Assembly: GCA_045646465.1 (NCBI GenBank)
Contig: JAZRKT010000106.1
Location: 1-43,199 of the forward strand
DNA: 43,199 bases
Reading direction: 5' to 3'
Source: UMGS1387 sp045646465
GTDB taxonomy: Bacteria > Bacillota > Clostridia > Oscillospirales > CAG-382
The position numbers and the translations under genes were made by a program. The notes beneath the pieces are model-generated. The model did no database searches and was not told where the DNA came from. It worked only from the letters and a program-made list of their open reading frames with translations. Shown here piece after piece: positions 7,788 to 16,156 of this stretch. The number at the start of each line of letters is the position of its first letter. Positions within the stretch are counted from its first letter, which is position 1.

Positions 7788-9023
7788 ATGGGAAATTCAA
7801 TGAAAGGAGACTGTTCACGAAAAATGTCACGTAATATAAAGCGGCTGTTTTCTTTGCTGTGTATGATTACTGTCTTGAGCGTAGTGATTGTGGGTGCTGC
7901 AGTTTATAATGCAGGTGCAGCTCTTGCAAATACCGTTGACAGAACCAAAACCATATATGAGCTTGAAAATCAGCTTGGCTCTATGAAAAAGGAACAGTCA
8001 AATATCCAAAACCGCATCAATAAGGATAAGGGAGAAATTGCTTCTCTTGAAAGGGAAATACAGAATCTTGACGAAGAAATTTCCGTTCTTACCTCACAAA
8101 GCTTTGTTATAGAACAGCTTTACGAGCAATGGCAGGCAGTAAGCGAGGAAGCAAGGCTTGAAATAGAAAGGCTTGAACAGCAAAAGAAGGATGAGCTTGA
8201 AGCCTTTGACAGTATGCTCAGAATGTCCTATATGCACGGCGACGATACATATTTTGACCTTGTATTCGGTTCTGAGGATATAGGCGATTTTCTTTCAAGA
8301 ACAGATATGCTTGCATATCATTTCCAGGCAAATGACAATGTGCTTACTAACCTTTCGTCAACTATTGTTGACCTTGAAGGGGCGGTATCTCAGTACGATA
8401 AGTCAATTGAACAGCTTGGCGTTTTTGAAGAAGAGCAGAACGAAATAAAAAAATCCCTTGAAGCAAGAAGCGCCTACGCAGAAAAGCGCAAGGCAGAGCT
8501 TAAGGCAAATATTGAGACAAATCAGTCCCAACTTTCGGCAAAGGATAAGGAAATGTCGGATATCGAATCTCGCCTGAAGGAGCTGTACCGTCAGCAGCAG
8601 GCTCAGGGCTCGGTTTCTAAATATACGGGCGGAACCTTCTTTACCCCCACAAAAAATTATCGCATTTCATCAGAGTTTGCAAACCGCATAAGCCCTATAA
8701 CAGGCAAGCGTGAAAATCATAACGGCATCGACTTTGCTGCACCCGGAGGAACTCCTATTTATGCTGCCGAGGCAGGCACAGTTATTGACTCAAGATATTC
8801 TTCGTCCTGGGGTAATGTTGTTCAGATAGACCACGGTGGCGGAATTGTTACTCTTTATGCACACTGCAGTGCAAGACTTGTCAGCGCAGGACAGACCGTC
8901 AAGCGCGGCGAGACAATAGCTCTTGTAGGTACAACCGGTTGGTCAACAGGAAACCATTTGCATTTTACCGTTTATAAAAACGGTATTGCCGTAAATCCCA
9001 GACAGTACCTCGGCTCAATTTGA
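7788..9023 (+). CDS. EnvC-like M23 peptidase with coiled coil, probable FtsEX partner
   Basis: About 411 residues: a signal anchor (hydrophobic near 22-45), a long coiled coil (about 58-285, with a break near 135-200 as in EnvC/PcsB proteins), then a LytM/M23 zinc endopeptidase domain. The metal and catalytic residues are intact: H311 and D315 in HNGID, H359 in YAH, and H390/H392 in HLHF. It should therefore be an active peptidoglycan endopeptidase, unlike E. coli EnvC, which is degenerate and acts as an amidase activator. It starts three bases after the ftsX stop; ATG 7788 has GAAGG eight bases upstream, while ATG 7824 after AAGGAGA (13 bases) is an alternative. Known biology: FtsEX recruits coiled-coil hydrolases; this pairing is inferred from position. 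Confidence 0.9.
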   Translation: MGNSMKGDCSRKMSRNIKRLFSLLCMITVLSVVIVGAAVYNAGAALANTVDRTKTIYELENQLGSMKKEQSNIQNRINKDKGEIASLEREIQNLDEEISVLTSQSFVIEQLYEQWQAVSEEARLEIERLEQQKKDELEAFDSMLRMSYMHGDDTYFDLVFGSEDIGDFLSRTDMLAYHFQANDNVLTNLSSTIVDLEGAVSQYDKSIEQLGVFEEEQNEIKKSLEARSAYAEKRKAELKANIETNQSQLSAKDKEMSDIESRLKELYRQQQAQGSVSKYTGGTFFTPTKNYRISSEFANRISPITGKRENHNGIDFAAPGGTPIYAAEAGTVIDSRYSSSWGNVVQIDHGGGIVTLYAHCSARLVSAGQTVKRGETIALVGTTGWSTGNHLHFTVYKNGIAVNPRQYLGSI

Positions 9024-9040
9024 TTTAGAAAGAAAACATA

Positions 9041-9077
9041 ACGGCGGCATTTTTCTGACCGCCGTGTGTTTGTTTTA
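9041..9077 (+). terminator. Terminator after the M23 gene
   Basis: A 7-bp ACGGCGG/CCGCCGT stem (9041-9047 and 9059-9065) with an 11-base loop is followed by a T-rich tract (9066-9077). It lies between the M23 gene and the S41 gene, so transcription into the latter is probably reduced rather than abolished; no separate promoter was recognised in the 85-base gap. Confidence 0.7.
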
Positions 9078-9108
9078 CCGTATAGTTTTTTGTTAAAGGA
9101 GCAGTACC

Positions 9109-10338
9109 GTGAAAAGAAAAATGACATTCTTGCCCGGCTTTCTATTTATACTTGTGGCGGCGTGTTTTTTTACCTTCCAGATTACCTATAACAGAGTAGA
9201 CAGCGTGTGGCGTGAAAATGTAGACGCAATGATTAAAACAGAGGGTACAAGAATAACAGACGACCTTTCGGCTATGCAGAACGCTGTATCGTCGGGCTAT
9301 CTGTATGATGTAACCGAGGATGCGCTTCTTGACGGCATTATGAACGGTGGTGTATCGTCACTTGGCGACAGATATGCAATGTACCTCAATAAAAAGCAGT
9401 ATCAGGATTATATTAAAAGCACAACTGCAAGCACGACTGTGGGCATTGGCGTAAATATGATGTACGATGCAAAGGCGGGCGGAATAAGCGTTATCAGCGT
9501 TTATGAGCCTTCTCCTGCAGAAAAGGCGGGGATTGTACCCGGGGATGTTATAACCCATATAGACGGAAATGATGTTTCTTCCCGTGGCTTTTACGGCGCT
9601 GTGCTGGAGCTTGACCACGGCAATGCTAACGAAAAAACGATGGTGTCCGTCAGAAAAGTAAACGGCGAAAGCGTTACAACCTTTATTGAAAAAAAAGAGA
9701 TAGCAGCAGACAGCATATACAGCAAGCGCCTTGGCAACAGTATAGGTCTTATCGGAATATCTGGCTTTGATGCAGATGCCAAGGACGAGTTTGTGAGATG
9801 TATGGAGGAGCTTATAGCTTCGGGCTGTGAAAAGCTTATAATCGATGTGAGAAATAATGGCGGAGGAAGCATTGAGTCAGTAACTTCTATTCTTGATTTT
9901 CTCCTGCCTGCAGGCACTCTTGTGACGGTAACGTCAAAATCGGGAACTACCAATACCGCAACAAGTGACGTAAATGAAGCTCCTTATCTTGTGGCTGTGC
10001 TTGTAAATGAAAGAACGGTGTGCGAGGCAGAAGTTTTTGCTGCGGCGATGAAAAGCCTGGGCGGAGCTGCAATTGTGGGAACAACCACTAGCGGAAAGGC
10101 GTCAAAGCAATCGGTATTTCCGCTTCCCGACGGCGGTGCGGTGTGCTTCTCGACGGCATCATACATTCCGTCTGACGGAGTCAGCTTTGACGGCGTGGGA
10201 ATTATTCCCGATGTCGCCTGCACTCTCAGTGCCGAAAAGCTTATGAGGTTTACCTCTCTTGATGACAGCGAGGACGACCAGCTTCAAAAGGCAATTGAGT
10301 ATCTTAAAAGTAAGGATGCAAAAAAAATCAATGATTAA
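9109..10338 (+). CDS. S41 (C-terminal processing) peptidase with Cys at the nucleophile position
   Basis: 409 residues: an N-terminal signal anchor (about 7-27), a linker/N-cap, a PDZ domain (about 105-190, with EPSPAEKAGIVPGDVI) and the S41 core (about 200-390). GTG 9109 is seven bases after AAAGGAG. The family's Ser-Lys dyad lies 25 residues apart; here K330 (in TSGKASKQ) and the Gln four residues later are kept, but the position 25 residues before the Lys is C305 (in TVCEAEVFAAA), where Tsp/CtpA/CtpB have Ser. The codon is TGC at 10021-10023. It could be a cysteine-nucleophile enzyme or an inactive binding protein. Family roles include trimming wall hydrolases and signalling proteins, which fits its place after the M23 gene. 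Confidence 0.88.
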   Translation: MKRKMTFLPGFLFILVAACFFTFQITYNRVDSVWRENVDAMIKTEGTRITDDLSAMQNAVSSGYLYDVTEDALLDGIMNGGVSSLGDRYAMYLNKKQYQDYIKSTTASTTVGIGVNMMYDAKAGGISVISVYEPSPAEKAGIVPGDVITHIDGNDVSSRGFYGAVLELDHGNANEKTMVSVRKVNGESVTTFIEKKEIAADSIYSKRLGNSIGLIGISGFDADAKDEFVRCMEELIASGCEKLIIDVRNNGGGSIESVTSILDFLLPAGTLVTVTSKSGTTNTATSDVNEAPYLVAVLVNERTVCEAEVFAAAMKSLGGAAIVGTTTSGKASKQSVFPLPDGGAVCFSTASYIPSDGVSFDGVGIIPDVACTLSAEKLMRFTSLDDSEDDQLQKAIEYLKSKDAKKIND

Positions 10339-10384
10339 GAAAAACATTTATTTTTTTAATATGAGATTTTTCGTCAAAATTCTC

Positions 10385-10413
10385 TGTACAAAGATGAGCT
10401 GTTGTGATATAAT
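10385..10413 (+). promoter_or_regulatory. Promoter before rlmB
   Basis: -35-like TGTACA (10385-10390), 17-base spacer, perfect -10 TATAAT (10408-10413). It starts a transcript just upstream of rlmB; the -35 matches consensus at four of six positions. Confidence 0.65.
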
Positions 10414-10456
10414 AAAAGAAAAAGCAAGAAAATCTGACTGAAGCAGGATGTTGATT

Positions 10457-11323
10457 ATGAATAAAAAGTTTGATAATAGAAACAAAAGAGATAACGGCTA
10501 CGTAAAAGGTACTAAAAAAGGCTCTTTTGAAAAAAGAAAGCCTTATAATGACGGCAGAAGAAACGACGAATATAACGAAGACCTTGCAAACGGCTCGGTG
10601 CCTGGCAGAAACGCTGTAAGGGAGCTTCTGAAATCGGGAAGACACGTTGAAAAAATATACGTCCGTGAGGGTGAGCGAGAGGGCTCAATTACCGTTCTCG
10701 CAGCAATGGCTCTTGAAAGAGGAATCCCTCTTATTGAGGTTGATAAGGCAAAGCTTGACAGACTGTGTGGCTTTGAACAGCATCAGGGGATTGTTGCTAT
10801 TGCCTCGGAAAAGGAGTACGTTGAAATTGAGGACGTGCTTAAAATAGCCGAGGATAGGGGAGAAAAGCCTCTTATAGTAATTGCCGATAACATTTCCGAT
10901 CCCCATAATCTCGGAGCAATTATCAGATGTGCCGAGGGCGCAGGTGCACACGGTATTATTATTCCCAAAAGAAGAAGTGCCTGCATTACGCCTGCCGTTG
11001 CAAAGGCAAGTGCAGGTGCAGTGGAGCATCTTGCGGCTGTAAAGTGTACAAATGTCACTGAAACAATCAAAAAGCTTAAGGAATACGGACTGTGGATAGT
11101 CGCAGCTGAAGCCGACGGCGAGGACTACACAAAAATTGATTTTGACGTTCCGTGTGCCATAGTGCTTGGAAGCGAGGAACACGGCGTGTCGGAGCTTGTG
11201 CGTAAGAATTGTGACTATGTTGCATCGCTTCCAATGAGAGGAAATGTAAACTCGCTTAATGTGTCAACAGCATCTGCGGTACTGCTTTACGAGGCAATAC
11301 GGCAGAGAGGATATAAATTATAA
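10457..11323 (+). CDS. rlmB: TrmH-family 23S rRNA (guanosine-2'-O)-methyltransferase
   Basis: SpoU/TrmH methyltransferase expected to 2'-O-methylate a guanosine of 23S rRNA (G2251 in the RlmB family). A basic, low-complexity extension of about 45 residues precedes the substrate-binding domain (VPGRNAVRELL near 48) and the SPOUT core with its three motifs: DNISDPHNLGAIIRCAEGAG near 150, VLGSEEHGVSE near 235, and LPMRGNVNSLNVSTAS near 260. ATG 10457 is chosen because GCAGG lies nine bases upstream; ATG 10448 abuts it. The substrate assignment rests on overall similarity; TrmH-family paralogues are hard to separate by eye. Confidence 0.92.
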   Translation: MNKKFDNRNKRDNGYVKGTKKGSFEKRKPYNDGRRNDEYNEDLANGSVPGRNAVRELLKSGRHVEKIYVREGEREGSITVLAAMALERGIPLIEVDKAKLDRLCGFEQHQGIVAIASEKEYVEIEDVLKIAEDRGEKPLIVIADNISDPHNLGAIIRCAEGAGAHGIIIPKRRSACITPAVAKASAGAVEHLAAVKCTNVTETIKKLKEYGLWIVAAEADGEDYTKIDFDVPCAIVLGSEEHGVSELVRKNCDYVASLPMRGNVNSLNVSTASAVLLYEAIRQRGYKL

Positions 11324-11336
11324 GGAGGTAACAAGG

Positions 11337-13811
11337 GTGCAGGATAATAAAGAACGTCTTGAAAATGAGGACGTGTCGGTTGAAAAAGAAGAAATTTCCG
11401 AAGTAATGGAAAATCAGGAAAGTCTTTTCGGGGACGATGAGGTGTTTACCGAGGCTATCGTTGTAGAAAAGGAAGAAATACCCGTTAATTCATCTGCTGA
11501 TGAAGGAGAAAAAACTCCGTCAAGCAACGGAGATACAGCGGTGTTCAGCTTTGCAAAGGAAAAGCATCAGCACTCGGCAATAGGCCACGAGGAGCTGACG
11601 GTGTCTGATATCGAAAGCAGCGCAAAGGATTATTATAATGCAAATCACGCAGGCGATATAGAGAATAAGGTTAAGGAGCTTCGAAGCCTTGCAAACGGCG
11701 GCTTTGACGGCGCCGATTCATCATCCGCTGACGTGTTTGTTCCCGTATCCGATGAGGCTGACGACGATAAGAAAAAGGATAAGAAGAAAAAGAAAAAACG
11801 TGGCTACGTTTCCAATGAGGATATGGAGCTTCTGTCGGGACTTGGCGGAGAAACGCTTCACCCGTCTACTACTTTTTCAGATAAAACTCAGGAAATTGAT
11901 GAGGTTGTGACAGAGGTCGCCGAAAAGGAAAAAATACCCGTAAACCAAGAAGATTTTGACCAGGCAGTTGAATTTGACGAGGTTGACGATGGCATCACCG
12001 AGGAAGAAAAACAGCTTTTCGTAGCTCTGGGCGGCAAAGAAGAAAACGCGGGCGAGCACTTTAAAAAGTATGAAAATATGTACGAAGACGATGACGACGA
12101 GGATGAATATACCTCACGGGAGCAGGACGGCACAATCCTTATGACTCTCAGAAAAAAAGCAATGCGCGGTATGCTGTCGGCTTTTGTCACACTTGTTACG
12201 GCAATGGTATGTATATACTTTGAAACGGCGGCGACAACATCGCTTCCCAATCCCGCGGTGCTTGAAGCAGGTAAATTCGGAGTTACATATTCAATGACAA
12301 TGCTCCAGCTTCTTTTCCTGTGTGTGCTGTTTAACCTTGACGGAATGGGACGTGCATTTAAGGCACTTCGTCCTTCAAAGGCAAACGCCGAAGGCTTTGC
12401 GGCGGCGGCTTTTTGCGTTTGTACCCTTCACTCGGTTGTTTCGTGTATTGTCGCAGGCACAGACATTTCGCTCCGTTCGTACTGCTCTGCAGGATGTATT
12501 GCTATAGTTCTGCTGTCCCTTAACAGCTTCTTCAAGGCGCAGACGACTCTCAGCTCCTTCTGCATAGCGGCATCTAAAAAGCCTAAGTTTTCCTGCGAAG
12601 CTCTTGACAGAGCCTGTGATGAATCAGTGTGCCTCGAATCACTTCTTGACAAGGATTCTTTTGCGGTAACGGTTGGAAAAAGCGACTTTGTTGAAGGCTT
12701 CTTCAAAAAGGTGCGCAAAAATCCTGCGGCTGCTGCAGACAGCGCAAAGCGTATTCTGATAGTTGAGGTTGTTGCGTTGTTTATAGGTGTTGTATCGGGA
12801 CTTTTGGCTTGGGGCTTTTATGAAGGCTTTACGGCGTTTACCGTTGTTTCACTTGTGTCACTTCCCGTAAACGGACTGCTTGCAACGTCTTTGCCCTTCT
12901 TTAAGGCGAACTCTAAGGCGATGGATACGCAGACAGCGTATATTGGTGAAGCGGTGTGCGATGCTTATGAAGATGCAAATGTAATTTCCTTTGACGATAC
13001 AGAGGTATTTCCTCCAAAAGGTGTCAAGGTGTCAAGCATAAAGACATATGAAAATAACCGTATTGATAAGGTTATACTTTATATGGCAAGGATTTTTGAT
13101 GAGCTTCGTGGACCCCTTTCCTTTGTGTTTGCAAACTCGGTGCAGAATATTGACGAGGTTGTAGGCAATGCTCAGATTAAAGAAGTGCTTGATAACGGGA
13201 TAAAAGCCGAAATTGACGGCAAGAGAATTCTTGTGGGCAAGAGCGACTTTATGACGGAAAACGGACTTGTTCCTGTTGTTGATAATATCGACGAGGCCTT
13301 CCTTAGCTCAATGGGTAATATAATTTATATGTCACTTGACGGCTCCCTTGCGGCTAAGTTCTATATCAAGTATGCTATCAATAAGGAGTTTGAAGGAATG
13401 CTCCGTTCCTTCTATGACACAGGCGTGGGCGTTGGAATAAAGACGCTTGACCCAGGTATTACAAAGGAATTTATTGAGGGCTTCCTCAGAAATACTAATT
13501 ACCCCATAGTTGTTATCAGCAAGACAAAGGAATATGCAGGTGTTTCAACGGTTGCAGAAAACACAAAGAGCACAATTATTTCTCTGTCGGGAGTACATAA
13601 CTTCCTAAAAGGCTTTATAAGAGCAGATAAGCTTAGAAATATTTACCGCACAAACTTCAGCTTCGGATTTATTTCTATGATATTGGGATTTGTTATATCG
13701 GCAGCAGGAGTTTTGCTTCTAGGAAGCGGTGCTATGAGCGTACTGTTTGTTGCGGTGTTCCAGATAATCTGGTGCTTTCCTGCAATACTTATTTCTGCGT
13801 TTTCAAAGTAA
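11337..13811 (+). CDS. P-type ATPase-like membrane pseudoenzyme with long acidic N-terminus
   Basis: 824 residues from GTG 11337, eight bases after a perfect AAGGAGG. Residues 1-275 are acidic and probably disordered (with a KKKDKKKKKKR patch near 143). Eight hydrophobic segments follow in the P-type ATPase pattern: four near 278-400, two near 473-522, two near 776-821. After the sixth segment the usual layout is kept (LPFFKANSKAMDTQTAYIGEAV...), leading to ISFDDTEVF at 550-558, exactly where P-type ATPases have FDKTGTLT. D553 keeps the phospho-acceptor position, but Lys, Gly and Thr are lost. TGDN is replaced by TLDP (703-706), and neither TGES nor GDGxND is found. I infer a non-pumping relative. 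It follows rlmB by 13 bases. Function unknown. Confidence 0.85.
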   Translation: MQDNKERLENEDVSVEKEEISEVMENQESLFGDDEVFTEAIVVEKEEIPVNSSADEGEKTPSSNGDTAVFSFAKEKHQHSAIGHEELTVSDIESSAKDYYNANHAGDIENKVKELRSLANGGFDGADSSSADVFVPVSDEADDDKKKDKKKKKKRGYVSNEDMELLSGLGGETLHPSTTFSDKTQEIDEVVTEVAEKEKIPVNQEDFDQAVEFDEVDDGITEEEKQLFVALGGKEENAGEHFKKYENMYEDDDDEDEYTSREQDGTILMTLRKKAMRGMLSAFVTLVTAMVCIYFETAATTSLPNPAVLEAGKFGVTYSMTMLQLLFLCVLFNLDGMGRAFKALRPSKANAEGFAAAAFCVCTLHSVVSCIVAGTDISLRSYCSAGCIAIVLLSLNSFFKAQTTLSSFCIAASKKPKFSCEALDRACDESVCLESLLDKDSFAVTVGKSDFVEGFFKKVRKNPAAAADSAKRILIVEVVALFIGVVSGLLAWGFYEGFTAFTVVSLVSLPVNGLLATSLPFFKANSKAMDTQTAYIGEAVCDAYEDANVISFDDTEVFPPKGVKVSSIKTYENNRIDKVILYMARIFDELRGPLSFVFANSVQNIDEVVGNAQIKEVLDNGIKAEIDGKRILVGKSDFMTENGLVPVVDNIDEAFLSSMGNIIYMSLDGSLAAKFYIKYAINKEFEGMLRSFYDTGVGVGIKTLDPGITKEFIEGFLRNTNYPIVVISKTKEYAGVSTVAENTKSTIISLSGVHNFLKGFIRADKLRNIYRTNFSFGFISMILGFVISAAGVLLLGSGAMSVLFVAVFQIIWCFPAILISAFSK

Positions 13812-13820
13812 ATACATTAA

Positions 13821-13847
13821 AGACTGTGAGAAATCACGGTCTTTTTT
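13821..13847 (+). terminator. Terminator of the rlmB/P-type-like operon
   Basis: A 9-bp stem (13821-13829 with 13834-13842, one G-U pair) with a GAAA tetraloop is followed by six T residues (13842-13847). Strong intrinsic terminator directly after the stop codon. Confidence 0.92.
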
Positions 13848-13851
13848 GTAC

Positions 13852-13889
13852 AAAAAAGCACCTCCGAAAGAGTTTATCTTCGGGGGTGC
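13852..13889 (-). terminator. Terminator of the minus-strand epimerase-like gene
   Basis: An 11-bp stem (13858-13868 with 13879-13889, GCACC...GGTGC, one wobble position) is followed on the minus strand by six T residues (13857-13852). It faces the plus-strand terminator at 13821-13847, so the two convergent operons are insulated. Confidence 0.88.
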
Positions 13890-13917
13890 ATCTTTGTTTG
13901 CGGAGTTTTTTTACTGA

Positions 13918-14760
13918 TTAAAGTCTGTCAAGTACACTTACAAGTGCTTCATAAGCAATTGTATATGTTTTCTGCTTGTCTGTTTCAAAGCTCTTGACAA
14001 GCTCACTTGCATCGTCGGGGATTTTATAATCGAACAGGTGAGGCTCAAGACTGAGATATCCGTCGTACCCGTTTTTATAAAGATCACGGAGAATTTCCTC
14101 AATTTTGCCTTCTCCCATACCTGCAGGAAGAACGCCTACTCCGTCGGTGTTGTCTTTGATGTGGATATATTCAATGTAAGGCTTTAACATTTCGTAAGCT
14201 TCCATTGTTTCCTGTCCGCATTCGATAAAGTTGGAAAAGTCAAATACAGCTCTGAAGTTGGGTGACTGAATCTTTTCAAAGAGTACCTTGCATCTTCTTG
14301 CAATGTTGCCGTAAATGCCCTTTTCGTTTTCGTGAAGAAGAATGACACCTTGCTCCTCGGCGTATTTTACCATACGTGTTAGCTTTTCAACTACAAAGTC
14401 TGTGTATGTATCGTAGTCCTCACCTTCAGGAAGGAAGAAAGAGAACATTCTTATGTATTTTGCACCAATAGCTTTTGTAATTTTCACGGTGTTTTTGAAA
14501 AGCTCAAAGTGTTCTTCAAAGTCGTCTTCGGGCTTGATTTTTCCGATGGGCGAACCTGCCGAGGAAGCCGTGATACCGTATTTTTTCATACAAGCAATAA
14601 GCTCTGCTGTTTCCTCGTCATTAAGCGAAGAAATGTTTTTGCCGTTAATTAGTCTGGGCTCAAAAAATTCAATTCCAAGCTTTTTAATGGTTTCAAACTG
14701 AGTAACAATATCAGTTGCTGCTTCATCGCAGAAGCCTGAAATCTTATAGTTTTTATACAT
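13918..14760 (-). CDS. Sugar phosphate isomerase/epimerase-like TIM barrel protein
   Basis: 280 residues of the xylose isomerase-like/AP endonuclease 2 TIM-barrel superfamily. The divalent-metal ligands are at the expected strand ends: E144 (HENE), D174 (FDFSN), H200 (HIKD) and E239 (LEPH), so it is probably an active metal-dependent isomerase or epimerase. It has no signal peptide and should be cytoplasmic. ATG 14760 is chosen, seven bases after GGAGG; ATG 14766 is only one base away from it. It is a single-gene unit with its own promoter and terminator, so the neighbours do not reveal the sugar. Members of this family act on myo-inosose, hydroxypyruvate, D-psicose and others; the substrate cannot be told from sequence. 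Confidence 0.85.
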   Translation of the reverse strand: MYKNYKISGFCDEAATDIVTQFETIKKLGIEFFEPRLINGKNISSLNDEETAELIACMKKYGITASSAGSPIGKIKPEDDFEEHFELFKNTVKITKAIGAKYIRMFSFFLPEGEDYDTYTDFVVEKLTRMVKYAEEQGVILLHENEKGIYGNIARRCKVLFEKIQSPNFRAVFDFSNFIECGQETMEAYEMLKPYIEYIHIKDNTDGVGVLPAGMGEGKIEEILRDLYKNGYDGYLSLEPHLFDYKIPDDASELVKSFETDKQKTYTIAYEALVSVLDRL

Positions 14761-14799
14761 AACCATACCTCCAATATTTTATAATTGTACACTATATAT

Positions 14800-14828
14800 A
14801 TTATAACATACAAAACTTTCAAAATCAA
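14800..14828 (-). promoter_or_regulatory. Promoter of the epimerase-like gene
   Basis: Minus-strand -35 TTGATT (14828-14823), 17-base spacer, perfect -10 TATAAT (14805-14800). It sits just downstream of the obgE stop codon. Confidence 0.75.
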
Positions 14829-14831
14829 CAG

Positions 14832-16118
14832 TTATTTGTAGTAGTCAAATTCTACATCATAAATGTTAACGGTGTCGCCGTCTTTGATGCCCTTTTCTTC
14901 AAGAGCTGAAATAATGCCGCTGTTTCTCAGTACCTTCTGGAAATAGGAGGACGATTCGTAGTCGTTGAAGTTGATGGACTCAATAACCTTGACAATTCTG
15001 GGAGCTTCAACGTAGTAAACGCCGTTGACGTTTTTGACGGTGATTTCCTCTGATTCAAGGTCAACAGTTGTTTCTTCCTCAACAACATAGTCAGCCTCAT
15101 ATATTTTAAGGGGAGGCAGGTCGCACAGCTTCTTTGCGATAAGTTCCTTAAGCTCGTCTGTGCCTTCGCCGATACCTGCACACATAAATACAATGTCAAG
15201 ACCGTTGTCCTTTGCGAACTTTTCAAGCTTTGCCTTGTTTTCCTCAGGCATCATATCAATTTTGTTGGCAGCTATAATGCGGGGACGGCTTGCAAGCTCG
15301 GGACTGTACTTTTCAAGCTCCTCGTTGATTACAAGAATATCGTCAACAGGGTCTCTGCCCTCTATTCCCGAAGCATCAACAACGTTTACAAGCAGTCTGC
15401 AACGCTCAACGTGCCTTAAGAATTGATGCCCCAAGCCTTCGCCTGCACTTGCACCCTCAATAAGACCGGGAATGTCTGCAAGAACGTAGCTTCCTGCCTT
15501 TGCATCAACAACGCCTAAAACAGGGGATAGGGTAGTGAAGTGATATTCTGCAATTTTGGGCTTTGCGGCGCTGACCATTGAAACAATGGTGCTTTTTCCG
15601 GCACTTGGCATACCTACAAGACCTGCATCTGCAAGCATTTTCAGCTCAAGCTCAACTTCCATTTCCTTGCCTTTGATTCCTGCTTTGGCAAAGTTGGGTG
15701 CCTGTCTTACGGGATTTGCAAAGTGAGTGTTGCCAAAGCCGCCCTTGCCGCCCTTAAGAATGGTAAATCTTCCTGTTTCGGCAACGTCCGCATCAGACAT
15801 ATCCTTTATGATTCTGCCGCTTTGAGCGTCCTTTATAATAGTTCCGGGAGGAACAGGAATTTCGATGTTTTCGGCAGTTGCACCGTGGAACTTTTTGGCT
15901 GTTCCGTCTCCTCCGTTGGGAGCAACGAATTTTCTTCTGTACTTGAAGTCGAGAAGAGTGTTCTTGCCCTCGTCTGCAACAAATATAACGTCTCCGCCCT
16001 TGCCACCGTCGCCTCCGTCGGGACCGCCATGGGATACGTATTTTTCACGTCGGAAGGAAACACAGCCGTTTCCGCCGTTGCCTGCTTTGATGTATATTTT
16101 TACTTTATCTATAAACAT
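14832..16118 (-). CDS. obgE: Obg GTPase involved in ribosome assembly
   Basis: Essential GTPase for 50S maturation and growth control. 428 residues with the three-domain Firmicutes layout: the glycine-rich Obg fold (about 1-158, with GGNGCVSFRREKY and GGDGGKGGDV), the G domain (about 159-330: G1 GMPSAGKST, G3 DIPGLIEGA, G4 NKID) and a C-terminal OCT domain (about 345-428). ATG 16118 follows GGAGG by seven bases. It belongs to the conserved rplU-prp-rpmA-obgE group, but is separated from rpmA by a terminator and a 256-base repeated, structured element (16157-16411). A plus-strand promoter-like sequence lies inside its first codons (16087-16115). Confidence 0.97.
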   Translation of the reverse strand: MFIDKVKIYIKAGNGGNGCVSFRREKYVSHGGPDGGDGGKGGDVIFVADEGKNTLLDFKYRRKFVAPNGGDGTAKKFHGATAENIEIPVPPGTIIKDAQSGRIIKDMSDADVAETGRFTILKGGKGGFGNTHFANPVRQAPNFAKAGIKGKEMEVELELKMLADAGLVGMPSAGKSTIVSMVSAAKPKIAEYHFTTLSPVLGVVDAKAGSYVLADIPGLIEGASAGEGLGHQFLRHVERCRLLVNVVDASGIEGRDPVDDILVINEELEKYSPELASRPRIIAANKIDMMPEENKAKLEKFAKDNGLDIVFMCAGIGEGTDELKELIAKKLCDLPPLKIYEADYVVEEETTVDLESEEITVKNVNGVYYVEAPRIVKVIESINFNDYESSSYFQKVLRNSGIISALEEKGIKDGDTVNIYDVEFDYYK

Positions 16119-16156
16119 AAATCTACCTCCTGTTCAGTTAGTTTATGTTTGGTTTT

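Noticed and set aside
9041..9108. Separate promoter for the S41 gene
   Set aside because: No -35/-10 pair with acceptable spacing was found; the gene probably relies on readthrough past the short terminator.
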